Assembly: GCF_007713465.1 (NCBI RefSeq)
Contig: NZ_VMSG01000018.1
Span: 1 to 64,000, forward strand
Reading direction: 5' to 3'
Length of the DNA: 64,000 nucleotides
DNA from: Pseudomonas sp. H3(2019)
GTDB taxonomy: Bacteria; Pseudomonadota; Gammaproteobacteria; Pseudomonadales; Pseudomonadaceae
A program made the position numbers and the translations under genes. The notes under the pieces are model-generated. The model ran no database searches. It worked only from the letters and a program-made list of their open reading frames with translations, and was not told the DNA's origin. Below are positions 52,020 to 61,207 of the stretch, one piece after another. Position 1 is the first letter of the stretch; each line of letters begins with the position of its first letter.

Positions 52020-52112
52020 CGCTGAGCAGCCAGGCGCCCGAATGACAAATGCCGGTCAATCAAGCTGACTGGCGGCCACAGATGAAAACCAATAATGAAT
52101 GTAGAGCGTTCG

Positions 52113-53321
52113 ATGAGTAGCAAGAAAAACCTGGAAATCGAATACCTGCGCGGCATGGCGATTGGCCTGACCCTCTTCGCGCATCTGTCGATGCTGCTGC
52201 CGTTCTACAAAGACTTTTTTTCCCGTGTGTTCAATCTGTTTGCCATGGGGTCAGGGGTGGATTTATTTTTCTGCATCTCAGGCTACGTTGTAAGCAAAAG
52301 TTATCTGGACTACTTCGACAAACACCGGCAACAGGGTAGCTACGGTCTTGCGACCTTTACCTTCTGGCTGCGGCGTGCGTACCGACTGCTGCCTACAGCT
52401 TGGCTCTGGGTACTGATTCCGCTGTTCTTTTCGATTTTCTATAACCAATCCAATGCGTTTGATTCCTGGTTCAACAACGTTCGCAGTTTCACAGCAGTTG
52501 CCACCTTCAGCGGTAACCTCGCGAATCAATATGGAATGTTGCTGGGTCCCAATTCCGTTTACTGGAGTCTGGCACTGGAAGAGCAGTTTTATTTCATTTT
52601 CCCCCTGTTCCTATTGTTGGTTACCTCGCAGCGCTGGCGAGTCATCGTGCTGCTGCTGCTGATTGCTGCGCAGTTCGGTCTTGATCGCAACATGTTCGCT
52701 CCTGCCCCGGCGGCCATGCTGTTTTCATTCCGTCTGGATGCCATGATGTGGGGCATTTTACTGTGCATGTTCACCCGCACCGACCTCTACAAACAGATGG
52801 AACCGATAGTCCTGCGCAGTAGCCTGCTCAAACGTCTGGGTGTGACTCTGTTCTTGCTTTACATGCTCGGTGCCGCGGGTGCGCAATTAAGTTCGACACC
52901 GATTGCATACGGCCTGGTCGCGATCGTGTCGGTCATTCTCGTTTGGTTGGCCAGCTACCAGAAAGGCTATGTGTTCAGCCCTTCGCCACTGTCTCTTGTG
53001 CTGGAATGGCTAGGCTCGCGCTCGTACGCACTGTATGTGATTCATGTGTTTGCCTATCACCTGAGCACTGAAATATGGTCGCGGGTTGCCACGGAACAAG
53101 GACTTACACTTGCTCAGGGTTTCACCACCGAACTGCTACTGACAGCGGTGGCAATCATGCTGGTATGCGCTGAGCTGAACTACCGCTTCATCGAAACACC
53201 CTTGCGCCGCCGGGGTGCGGAAATCGCCCGGCGCAAACTGGCACATCTGGAAACTGAGTCAGCCCCCCAACCGCCTCGCCCGTCAACGCCTGACATTCTC
53301 CCCGGCGCGGTGAAAGAGTGA
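52113..53321 (+). CDS. Membrane acyltransferase family 3 (OafA/YrhL type)
   Basis: The protein has about 402 residues and ten helices with IEYLRGMAIGLTLFAHL near the start (conserved Arg and His) and GVDLFFCISGYVVSKSYL, both hallmarks of acyltransferase 3. It transfers acetyl or another acyl group from the cytoplasmic side to an exported glycan. An alternative start at 52095 would add six residues; neither has a strong ribosome site. It follows the methyltransferase pair by about 90 bases and probably acetylates the same surface polymer. Confidence 0.87.
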   Translation: MSSKKNLEIEYLRGMAIGLTLFAHLSMLLPFYKDFFSRVFNLFAMGSGVDLFFCISGYVVSKSYLDYFDKHRQQGSYGLATFTFWLRRAYRLLPTAWLWVLIPLFFSIFYNQSNAFDSWFNNVRSFTAVATFSGNLANQYGMLLGPNSVYWSLALEEQFYFIFPLFLLLVTSQRWRVIVLLLLIAAQFGLDRNMFAPAPAAMLFSFRLDAMMWGILLCMFTRTDLYKQMEPIVLRSSLLKRLGVTLFLLYMLGAAGAQLSSTPIAYGLVAIVSVILVWLASYQKGYVFSPSPLSLVLEWLGSRSYALYVIHVFAYHLSTEIWSRVATEQGLTLAQGFTTELLLTAVAIMLVCAELNYRFIETPLRRRGAEIARRKLAHLETESAPQPPRPSTPDILPGAVKE

Positions 53322-53437
53322 GGCAGGCTCGACATCAGCTTGTAGCGAAAAAGCGATTCTGAGTGGCTAGTGTCAGTCAGTTAAGCGCAATCCATGTGGG
53401 GTCGGCGCACGGCCGTCCCCAAAAGTTCCATTCCTTA

Positions 53438-54637
53438 ATGTCTGCGATATTCTTTGTCCGTTGCACGCTGGTACTAGCCGCTATGCTGCTCAACGGTTGC
53501 CAGCAGCAGGACGCGCCGCCGCTCGATCAACAACTTTACGTCTGGCAGCGGCAATGGAGCGATGCCCATGACGACGCTCTGGCTCAATCGCGCAGGGACT
53601 TTTCGACGTTGCGGGTGTTGGCCCTGCAGACTTATCCACAGGCTGGCTGGCGTCGTGCGCGAATAAACCCGGCGCTATTGAAAAGTGATGGTCGCCCACT
53701 GATTGCGGTGATTCGACTCGACGGCCAGCTCAAGTCGCTGGATCAAACCGAAGTCACGGCGCAGATCCAGCACGTAGTGGCCGATTGGCAGGCTCAGGGC
53801 CTGACGCTGGCTGGCATCGAGATTGACCACGATGCCGGCACGGCGCGCCTATCGGCCTACCGTGAGTTTCTCGCCGGGTTGCGCAACGTGTTGCCGGCCA
53901 CGTTGAAACTGAGCATCACCGCGCTACCGGCCTGGCTCGACAGTCCCGAACTGCCGGGGTTGCTGGCAGTGGTCGACAGCAGCGTGTTGCAGGTGCACGC
54001 AGTGAGCAATCCCGAACGTGGCCTGTTTGATCCGGCCCAGGCGAAACAATGGGCCGGACGCTGGAGCCGGATCACTGCAAAACCCTTCTACCTGGCGTTG
54101 CCGGCCTACGGTATCGCATTGCTGCCGGGGGACGGCGGGGCGCCAATAGTCGAAAGCGAGGTGCCTTTAGAACGCGTTGGGCAGCGCCGTGAGTTGCTGG
54201 CTGATCCGCACCAGTTATCGAAACTCGCCAGCCAATTGCGCGCCGAGCCACCGCCCCATCTGGCCGGTTTGATCTGGTTTCGTCTGCCGCTCAAGGGCGA
54301 CCGACGCGCCTGGAGCCTGGCGACGTTGCGGGCAGTGGCGCGGGGTGATCGGCTGGTGAGTCAGCTCAACTTGACCCTTTCCAGCCATGACGGTCTGTAC
54401 GACATTGCCGTGAGCAATCGCGGCAACCTCGACGGTAGTCTGCCCGAGCGCGTGACGCTGGCGGTCACTGACTGCGATACGGTTGAAGCGGTCAACGGTT
54501 ATGCCGTGAAACAAACATCCGGACAGCTCAGCTTTACCCGCCTTCAGGACGGTCGTTTACTGGCGGATGCCGAACGCCCCCTGGGTTGGGCGCGCTGCAC
54601 AAAAATTGATCAAGGAAGCTCACATGTCTATCCGTAA
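53438..54637 (+). CDS. DUF3142 lipoprotein
   Basis: The 399-residue product has a signal peptide with lipobox LLNGC (Cys about residue 21). A TIM-barrel-like DUF3142 domain follows: LIAVIRLDGQLKSL, then LAGIEIDHDAGTARLSAYREFL, which resembles the active-site strand of family 18-type glycoside hydrolases, and LSITALPAWL. Whether it hydrolyses anything is unknown. The start at 53438 is chosen for the lipobox; upstream codons from 53363 encode no signal. Its end overlaps the next gene by 14 bases, so the two are coupled. Confidence 0.78.
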   Translation: MSAIFFVRCTLVLAAMLLNGCQQQDAPPLDQQLYVWQRQWSDAHDDALAQSRRDFSTLRVLALQTYPQAGWRRARINPALLKSDGRPLIAVIRLDGQLKSLDQTEVTAQIQHVVADWQAQGLTLAGIEIDHDAGTARLSAYREFLAGLRNVLPATLKLSITALPAWLDSPELPGLLAVVDSSVLQVHAVSNPERGLFDPAQAKQWAGRWSRITAKPFYLALPAYGIALLPGDGGAPIVESEVPLERVGQRRELLADPHQLSKLASQLRAEPPPHLAGLIWFRLPLKGDRRAWSLATLRAVARGDRLVSQLNLTLSSHDGLYDIAVSNRGNLDGSLPERVTLAVTDCDTVEAVNGYAVKQTSGQLSFTRLQDGRLLADAERPLGWARCTKIDQGSSHVYP

Positions 54638-56771
54638 CTGGCCGCGTCAATTGCTCGCTTTAAGCCTCTGCATGCCGCTGGGCGCCGCGATGGCTTGTGG
54701 GCCTGATTTTCCGCTGCGCTTGCTCGGCGACCGGGCTCAGACCCTGGGTGAATTGCCGGAAGGCAGCTTCCGGTTCGAAGTGAACCGCCTGGGCAAAGCC
54801 ATCGCCGGTTTGAAGCCTGCGCAGGTCATGACGGTCGACTACGTTTACGGCGCTGACAATGATCTGTATGCGCAGGCGCGAAACACGGCTGAACAGACGG
54901 GTTTGAGCGATGCCCAGCGTGCGCAGGTGACGCAGCTGCGAACGCTTCAGGATGCGCAACAGGTGCAAGCCGAGGGTGCGAGCCTGCCGCCCGAACTCAG
55001 CCTGTACACCGCCGGTGCCGTGGCCTTCAACGCGGGCGAACATGCCGTGGCGGCAGAGTATTTCCGCAAAGTGCTGGCGTTGCCGGCCGATCAGCGTGCG
55101 TTGCGCAGCACCTGGGCGGCTTACTCGCTGGGACGGGCCTTGTTCGCCATCAGTCAGGAGGCCAATGACCTCGACGAAGCTGGGCGTCGCGAGAGTCTGC
55201 GACAGGCCCGGCAGGCCTTTGTGCAGGCTCGCCAGTTGAGTATCGAGGGTTTCAGCGATCCTCAGGAGTTGGGCGTCGCCAGCCTTGGTGAAGAAGCGCG
55301 GCTGGTACGTCTGGCGGGTGACTGGAACACTGCCGTCGAGCTTTACGCGACCCAAAGCCTGCAAGGCTCGCAAGTCGGTTACAGCTCGCTCAAGCAGTTG
55401 ATGAATGAACTGGGCGAGATGTCGGAGGCGCAGCTCAACGAGGTGCTCAAAGGCAAAGCGGTGCAGCAATTGGTCACGGCGGCGTTGATCAGCCATGTCG
55501 GCTGGTCGTACGGTGAACAACCGCCCGCTGAACAAAAAATGATCAAGTCGCTGGTCCAGAGCACCGTTGGCAGCCTGGATAACGCTGACCGCCTGGCGGC
55601 GCTGAATTATCAGATCGGTGATTACGCCACCACCAAAACCTTGCTCGAACATGCCGGTGACGGCGGCCTGGCCTGGTGGCTGCGAGCCAAAATGGCGTTG
55701 CGTGAGGGTGACAAGACGGCGGCTGCCAGCGCCTACGCCAAGGCGGCCAAAGCTTTCCCGCAGGATGAAAACTGGGGCGATCGCAGGGCGTCCAGCGGCG
55801 ACTACGAAACGCTCAAACCCGGCTGCCGGGTCGACGGTGAAAGTGCGCTGCTGGCGCTGGAGCGTGGTGATTATCTGCAAGCCTTTGAGCAGCTGTATCG
55901 CAGCCAGGATCTCTACTGGGAGGACGCGGCTGTCGTCGCGGAGCGGGTGCTGACGGTCGATGAACTCAAACAGTTTGTCGACCGCCAGGTGCCGGCGCTC
56001 ACGCCGTTGACCCAGCAGGAGCGTGAGCGCTATGTACCGGTACCGATCGCGGCACGTTTGCGCGACTTGCTCGGGCGTCGGTTGCTGCGTGAGGAGCGCT
56101 ATGACGAAGCGTTGACGTACTTTGATAGTCCCAAGTTGCAAGCGTTGGCCAAAGAGTATGGCCTCCGGCGCCGGGCCGCCGAGTCGGGCTGGTGGCCGAG
56201 TCATAGAGCGAGGGACTATTTCATCGCAGCCTTGCTGGCTCGCGACCAGGGAATGGAGCTTTTGGGTTACGAAATGGCTCCGGATTACGCCACGTTCGAC
56301 GGCAACTACAGCCTTGAGATGACTGAGCTAAAAGTCGGGCCGCTGATCACCGAAGGTGAGGTGCAACGCCAGCAGGCCAGCGCCGCCAAACCGGACGAAC
56401 GCTTTCACTACCGCTATGTTGCCACGGGCCTGGCCAGTAAAGCCGCTGACCTGTTGCCCCACAGCAGTCAGGCGTTTGCGGCGGTGCTCTGCATGGCTGC
56501 AGGTATGGGCACCGGTCCTGAGGAAGAAAAGGCTTTCTATCAACGTTACGTCAAAGAAGGTCCGTATGTGGATTGGGCATTTCATTTCGGGCACCAATGC
56601 CCATTTCCCGACTTTCAGAGCGCCGATAAACGTTATGTAACCCAGGCGCTTGAGCCTGTGCGCTCAACCTTGCGGCCGTATAAAAAGTGGCTGCAGATGG
56701 GCTCTGTGGTGGTGTTCACGGCATTCGCCCTGTGGCTGATCAATCGCCACAAGCGCAAGGCCAATCGTTAA
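54624..56771 (+). CDS. Large exported helical-repeat protein with C-terminal membrane anchor
   Basis: The 715-residue product starts at ATG 54624 after AAGGAAG, with a signal peptide (LLALSLCMPLGAAMA-CGPDFP). Its middle is helical and TPR-like (for example YFRKVLALPADQRAL and ASAYAKAAKAFPQDENW), and it ends with one helix (VVVFTAFALWLI) and a basic tail, so most of it is periplasmic. I do not know a function. It is coupled to the DUF3142 lipoprotein; the two are probably partners at the envelope. The stop converges with the LysE gene, sharing 3 bases. Confidence 0.75.
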   Translation: MSIRNWPRQLLALSLCMPLGAAMACGPDFPLRLLGDRAQTLGELPEGSFRFEVNRLGKAIAGLKPAQVMTVDYVYGADNDLYAQARNTAEQTGLSDAQRAQVTQLRTLQDAQQVQAEGASLPPELSLYTAGAVAFNAGEHAVAAEYFRKVLALPADQRALRSTWAAYSLGRALFAISQEANDLDEAGRRESLRQARQAFVQARQLSIEGFSDPQELGVASLGEEARLVRLAGDWNTAVELYATQSLQGSQVGYSSLKQLMNELGEMSEAQLNEVLKGKAVQQLVTAALISHVGWSYGEQPPAEQKMIKSLVQSTVGSLDNADRLAALNYQIGDYATTKTLLEHAGDGGLAWWLRAKMALREGDKTAAASAYAKAAKAFPQDENWGDRRASSGDYETLKPGCRVDGESALLALERGDYLQAFEQLYRSQDLYWEDAAVVAERVLTVDELKQFVDRQVPALTPLTQQERERYVPVPIAARLRDLLGRRLLREERYDEALTYFDSPKLQALAKEYGLRRRAAESGWWPSHRARDYFIAALLARDQGMELLGYEMAPDYATFDGNYSLEMTELKVGPLITEGEVQRQQASAAKPDERFHYRYVATGLASKAADLLPHSSQAFAAVLCMAAGMGTGPEEEKAFYQRYVKEGPYVDWAFHFGHQCPFPDFQSADKRYVTQALEPVRSTLRPYKKWLQMGSVVVFTAFALWLINRHKRKANR

Positions 56772-57397
56772 ACCTGCTGAACGAACGTCAGGCGCAGTGC
56801 AAAACCGATCAGCAGGCTGCCAAACAGCCATTGCTGCACGCGTCGCGCCGAGGGGCTGCGTTCCAGCCAGCGCCCGAGCCAGGCACCGATCAGCGCGTAA
56901 CCGCTGTCGAACAGCAAACCGGCCACCACCAGCAACACGCCCAGGGTCGCGAACTGCGTCAGCACCGGCCCTGCCTGCGGGTTGATAAACTGCGGCAACA
57001 GCACCGAGCAGAACAGCAGCGCCTTGGGATTGAGCAGGTTGGTCAGCAAGCCGCGCTGGATCGCCCCGCGCCACGCCAGCTTCGCAGCGGCTGTACCGTT
57101 GGCGTTCAGGTTCGGCAGCATGTTTGAGCGCAAGCATTGAATCCCCAGCCATAGCAGGTAGGCCGCGCCGGCCAGACGCACCACTTCAAAGGTCCAGGGT
57201 GCAGCCTTGAATAGCGTCGCCAGGCCCAGCGCCGCCAGCGCAACGTGGCAACCCCGGGCAATCGCCAGGCCGATGGCGGTGGCCAGCGCGGCGGCTTTGC
57301 CCTGCCTGGCACCGGTTTGCAGCAGCAGAATCATGTCCGGCCCGGGCAACAGGTAAACCACTGCCAAGGCCAAAAAGAACATCCAGAGCTCTGCCAT
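56768..57397 (-). CDS. LysE/RhtB-family amino acid exporter
   Basis: The 209-residue inner-membrane protein has six helices, the N-terminal motif LLPGPDMILLLQTGARQG and the later NPKALLFCSVLLPQFI, both LysE/RhtB signatures. ATG 57397 is preferred over one 12 bases upstream. It is divergent from the Lrp-type regulator (145 bases between starts), a common arrangement in which the regulator senses the exported amino acid. Substrate unknown. Confidence 0.9.
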   Translation of the reverse strand: MAELWMFFLALAVVYLLPGPDMILLLQTGARQGKAAALATAIGLAIARGCHVALAALGLATLFKAAPWTFEVVRLAGAAYLLWLGIQCLRSNMLPNLNANGTAAAKLAWRGAIQRGLLTNLLNPKALLFCSVLLPQFINPQAGPVLTQFATLGVLLVVAGLLFDSGYALIGAWLGRWLERSPSARRVQQWLFGSLLIGFALRLTFVQQV

Positions 57398-57541
57398 GCT
57401 GCACCCCATTCGTTAGCGATTCGGTGATCAAAGTCTAGGGCCGATGGGCAGGGCAGGTGCTTGCGTAGTCGCTCTCGGAAACGGCTAGACTTGGCAGCTT
57501 CTGCCAATCAATGAATAAAAACAGTCGGGAACTGCCAAACC

Positions 57542-58015
57542 ATGAAACTGGACGCCTACGACCGCCGAATCCTTGCCGCGCTGCAACGCGACGGTCGCCT
57601 GAGCAACGTGCAACTGGCGGACGAGATCGGCCTGTCGGCTTCGCCGTGTCTGCGCCGGGTGCGAATGCTGGAAGAGGCCGGGGTGATTCGCGGTTATCAA
57701 GCCAATCTCGACCGCGACGAAGTGGGGCTGGGGCTGACCGTGTTTGTCGGGGTCAAGGTCGAGCGCCACAACGACGAAGAGGCCGAAGCGTTTCGTCTGG
57801 CGGTAACGGCATTGCCTGAGGTGATTTCAGCGTTTCTGGTGTCAGGCGAATCGGATTTTCTGCTGCAAGTGGTGGTGCCGGACTTGCGCGGTTATGAGCG
57901 CTTCCTGACCGGCAGCCTGCTCAAGTTGCCGGGTGTGAGTGATATACGCAGCAACTTTGCGATTCACACGGTGAAAACCCCTGGGCCATTACCGCTGGGG
58001 CATTTACCGAGCTGA
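57542..58015 (+). CDS. Lrp/AsnC-family transcriptional regulator
   Basis: The 157-residue protein has an N-terminal helix-turn-helix (LDAYDRRILAALQRDGRLSN, cited up to LQRDGRLSNVQLADEIGLS) and a RAM effector domain (LPEVISAFLVSGESDFLLQVV). It sits divergent from the LysE exporter and is its probable regulator. The Zur-like site of the next operon lies 89 bases past its stop. Confidence 0.9.
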   Translation: MKLDAYDRRILAALQRDGRLSNVQLADEIGLSASPCLRRVRMLEEAGVIRGYQANLDRDEVGLGLTVFVGVKVERHNDEEAEAFRLAVTALPEVISAFLVSGESDFLLQVVVPDLRGYERFLTGSLLKLPGVSDIRSNFAIHTVKTPGPLPLGHLPS

Positions 58016-58103
58016 TGCCCTGCGCAGCCCGGCTACGCTTTACCTTTCTGCTTCATCATTTGTGCCGGTTGGGCGATGGGCGGGGAGCCAAAAAATCACT
58101 ACC

Positions 58104-58122
58104 ATCGTTATATCGTAACGAT
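58104..58122 (+). promoter_or_regulatory. Zur-box-like palindrome before the SPFH/P-type ATPase operon
   Basis: ATCGTTA-TATCG-TAACGAT has perfect 7-bp arms and contains GTTATATCGTAAC, very near the Zur core GTTATAnnATAAC of gammaproteobacteria. It lies 71 bases before the first SPFH gene, a normal operator position. The surrounding AT-rich stretch contrasts with the genes. Repression by Zur with zinc would mean the operon is expressed in zinc shortage. Confidence 0.6.
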
Positions 58123-58193
58123 TTTCAAAAAATGCAACGGCCTGACGACTTATCCACAGGCCTGGCTCACGTAACAACAAGTACTGAGGTGGT

Positions 58194-60167
58194 ATGCAAG
58201 TCGATCTGGAGGCTGAGGGAGCGAACGTGGAAGGACTGCCACGTTTTCAGCAGGCGGTGTTTCACGGTCGTCGGTTGAAGCGGGTGGGTATCGGCCTGGC
58301 GAGTCTCGCAACCGCAGGATTGTTGTTGGCGTTTTTTGTCGGGCTGTTTGCACCACAATCGCTCTGGGCGCCACTATTGGTCAGTCAGTCCTCGGCGTTG
58401 ATCGTGGTGGTGGCCGGTCTGCAATCGGCCTGGTGGATCACCCAATGGCGGGCGCGGGCGCTGGTTGAACCGGTGGTTGTGCTGGCTGCGGAACAGACCG
58501 AACCCACCGAGGCGCTCGGCTGGTATGAGCGACTGTTGGCGCGAGCGGGTGAGCGCTGGATTCGATTGCTGGCGCAGATCGGCGCGCCGACGTTGTGGCT
58601 GGCCGGTTGGTCATTGCTGGTGATGTTCAGCCTCGAACAATTCTGGAGCCTGACATTACCCGCTGCTGCACTGGGCCTTTCGGCCAGCGTTGGGGCGGCG
58701 CTGTCGTTGTTGCTGGCGTTCGGTTTGTTGGTGTGCGAGCGCCAACTGGCCCAGGAAAATCCCGCCGAATGGCCCGAAGCCGGACAGTTGGCGCAGCTCA
58801 CTCGCGTGGCGATCATCTGCCTGGTGATCAGCGCATTCTGTCTGTTGTTCAGCAGCGAAACGGCTATCTGGCCGGCGCGTCTGGCGGTGTTGATCGGGTT
58901 ACTGCCGGGACTGGTCGCCGTAGAATTGTTGCTGCGTGCGGCACTGTCGTTGTTCAGTCCTCGTCGCGATCTGCTCGAACCGACGTTGCTGGCGCGCAGT
59001 TTTGTCGCGGACATGTTGCGCTGGCCGCCACAACCTTTGTTGGCGTTGCAGCACGAATTGCATAACCGCTTTGGCATCGATCTGCGGCAGATCTGGGCTT
59101 TCACTTACATGCGTCGGGCCTTCTTGCCTGTGCTGGCCGTGGTGCTGTTCGTGGGTTGGCTGCTCACCGGGATTCACGAAATACCGCTGCAAGGGCGGGG
59201 GATCTACGAGCGTTTTGGCAAGCCGGTGCAGGTGTTTGGCCCGGGTTTGCATGCTGGTCTGCCTTGGCCGTTGGGGCGGGTGCTGAGCGTCGAAAATGGC
59301 GTGGTTCACGAATTGGCAACCAGCGTCGGTGACGCGCCAGCAGCGACGGTGGCCGATCCTGCGGAAGGGCCCGCGCCGGCGATTGCCAACCGGTTGTGGG
59401 ACGCCAGCCACGTGAATGACAAGTCCCAGGTGATTGCCAGTAGCAGCAACGATAAACAGAGTTTCCAGATCGTCAACATGGACGTGCGTTTTGTCTACCG
59501 CATCGGTTTGAGCGATCAGGCCGCGTTGGCGGCGACCTACAACAGCACCGATGTACCAACACTGATTCGCAGCACCGCGAGCCGGATTCTGGTACACGAC
59601 TTTGCCTCGCGGACCCTCGACGGTTTGCTTGGCGCAGATCGGGTAGGGCTCGCCGAAGACATTGGTCGTGCAGTGCAGGCTGATTTGCAGAAACTCGACA
59701 GTGGCGTGGAAATTCTCGCCACGGTCGTCGAAGCCATTCACCCTCCGGCCGGAGCTGCCAACGCCTATCACAGCGTGCAAGCTGCGCAGATCGGCGCGCA
59801 AGCGTTGATCTCGCGCGAGCGTGGTGCGGCTGCCGAGCAGACCAATCAGGCGCAATTGCAGGCCAGTGTCGCCCATGACCATGCGCTGGCCACGGCCCGT
59901 GAAGTCAACGCCACGGCTCAGGCCGATGACCTGCGTTTCGCTGCCGAACGCAAAGCCTACGCCGTAGCCGGTCGAGCCTTTGTGCTGGAGCAATATTTCG
60001 CACAACTGAGCCAAGGATTAGCCAACGCCAAAGTACTGGTCCTCGATCATCGCTTGGGCGGCAACAGTACGCCGACCATCGACTTACGCAACTACACGTT
60101 ACCCGCCACCTTACCGACTGACACTTCGCCGTCACGTCAACCCGTTCAGTCAGGAGCCGCCCATTGA
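58194..60167 (+). CDS. Polytopic SPFH/band-7 protein (HflK-like)
   Basis: The 657-residue protein has an N-terminal region of about 310 residues with six to eight hydrophobic segments, absent from ordinary HflK, then a helix (FLPVLAVVLFVGWLLTG) followed by a band-7/SPFH domain (GIYERFGKPVQVFGPGLHAG, about residues 333-352) and a long Ala/Gln/Glu-rich coiled coil (about 530-620). HflK normally is about 400 residues with one helix and forms a cage around FtsH. Here the context (zinc-type ATPase, Zur-like box) points to another role. It starts behind GAGGTGG. Its stop overlaps the next gene. Confidence 0.82.
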   Translation: MQVDLEAEGANVEGLPRFQQAVFHGRRLKRVGIGLASLATAGLLLAFFVGLFAPQSLWAPLLVSQSSALIVVVAGLQSAWWITQWRARALVEPVVVLAAEQTEPTEALGWYERLLARAGERWIRLLAQIGAPTLWLAGWSLLVMFSLEQFWSLTLPAAALGLSASVGAALSLLLAFGLLVCERQLAQENPAEWPEAGQLAQLTRVAIICLVISAFCLLFSSETAIWPARLAVLIGLLPGLVAVELLLRAALSLFSPRRDLLEPTLLARSFVADMLRWPPQPLLALQHELHNRFGIDLRQIWAFTYMRRAFLPVLAVVLFVGWLLTGIHEIPLQGRGIYERFGKPVQVFGPGLHAGLPWPLGRVLSVENGVVHELATSVGDAPAATVADPAEGPAPAIANRLWDASHVNDKSQVIASSSNDKQSFQIVNMDVRFVYRIGLSDQAALAATYNSTDVPTLIRSTASRILVHDFASRTLDGLLGADRVGLAEDIGRAVQADLQKLDSGVEILATVVEAIHPPAGAANAYHSVQAAQIGAQALISRERGAAAEQTNQAQLQASVAHDHALATAREVNATAQADDLRFAAERKAYAVAGRAFVLEQYFAQLSQGLANAKVLVLDHRLGGNSTPTIDLRNYTLPATLPTDTSPSRQPVQSGAAH

Positions 60168-61207
60168 GTCCGTCGCATTCCCACGAGCCGCATGATCATC
60201 ACGACCACGCCGGCCACGACCATGGCGGGCATCATCACGGCCATCACCATCATCACCATGGCGACCCGCAAGAGGCGGGCCCGTTCCCGTGGCGACGCAT
60301 GGGCTGGGCGGCGCTGCTGGTGCTGTTTGCCATTGCGACGGCGAGCCTGGTGCAAGTGCGCTCGGGCGAGGCGACGGTGATTACCCGTTTCGGCAATCCT
60401 TCACGGGTACTGCTCGAACCTGGCCTCGGTTGGCGCTGGCCGACACCGTTCGAGGCGGCGATACCGGTCGACCTGCGACTGCGCACCACCTCCAGCGGTT
60501 TGCAGGACGTGGGCACACGCGATGGTTTGCGGATCATCGTTCAGGCCTATGTTGCGTGGCAGGTGCAGGGTGATCCGGACAATGTGCAGCGCTTCATGCG
60601 AGCGGTACAGAACCAGCCGGACGAAGCTGCGCGGCAGATTCGTACGTTTGTCGGCTCCGCGCTCGAAACCACCGCCAGCAGTTTCGACCTGGCCAACCTG
60701 GTGAACACCGACGCCAACCAAGTGCATATCGCTGATTTCGAGGCACAACTGCGCAAGCAGATTGATCAGCAACTGCTGACCACTTACGGCGTGCGTGTGC
60801 TGCAAGTGGGGATCGAACGCCTGACATTGCCGTCAGTGACCCTGACCGCCACTGTCGATCGTATGCGCGCCGAGCGTGAAACCATTGCCACCGAACGCAC
60901 CGCCATCGGCAAGCGAGAGGCGGCGCAAATCCGTTCAGCCGCCGAGCGCGATGCGCGCATCGTCCAGGCCGACGCCACGGTGAAGGCTGCGGATATCGAG
61001 GCCCAATCGCGGGTTGAAGCCGCGCAAATCTATGGCAAGGCTTACGCGGGTTCGCCGCAGTTGTACAACTTGCTGCGTTCGTTGGACACCTTGGACACGA
61101 TGGTGAAACCGGGCACAAAGCTGATTCTGCGTACCGATGCAGCGCCATTTCGAGTGTTGGTCGATGGACCGCCGACGCTGGATAACAAGTCTGGGTCGCA
61201 GCCATGA
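60164..61207 (+). CDS. SPFH/band-7 protein with histidine-rich N-terminus (HflK-like)
   Basis: The start is TTG 60164, supported by CAGGAG nine bases upstream and a 4-base overlap (TTGA) with the preceding stop. Residues 4-33 contain about sixteen His with Asp and Gly, an evident zinc-binding tract on the cytoplasmic side before the single helix (WAALLVLFAIATASLVQV). The SPFH domain follows (ATVITRFGNPSRVLLEPGLG) and then an Ala/Glu-rich coiled coil ending near residue 300. At 347 residues it is HflK-sized. The His tract suggests metal delivery to, or sensing for, the downstream ATPase. Confidence 0.82.
   Translation: MSPSHSHEPHDHHDHAGHDHGGHHHGHHHHHHGDPQEAGPFPWRRMGWAALLVLFAIATASLVQVRSGEATVITRFGNPSRVLLEPGLGWRWPTPFEAAIPVDLRLRTTSSGLQDVGTRDGLRIIVQAYVAWQVQGDPDNVQRFMRAVQNQPDEAARQIRTFVGSALETTASSFDLANLVNTDANQVHIADFEAQLRKQIDQQLLTTYGVRVLQVGIERLTLPSVTLTATVDRMRAERETIATERTAIGKREAAQIRSAAERDARIVQADATVKAADIEAQSRVEAAQIYGKAYAGSPQLYNLLRSLDTLDTMVKPGTKLILRTDAAPFRVLVDGPPTLDNKSGSQP

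Noticed and set aside
54660..56204. 514-codon open frame on the minus strand inside the repeat protein gene
   Set aside because: The plus-strand gene has a signal peptide, ribosome site and plausible composition; the antisense frame has none of these.
58899..60014. 371-codon open frame antisense to the first SPFH gene
   Set aside because: No start signals and shadow-like composition; the sense strand encodes a clear SPFH domain.
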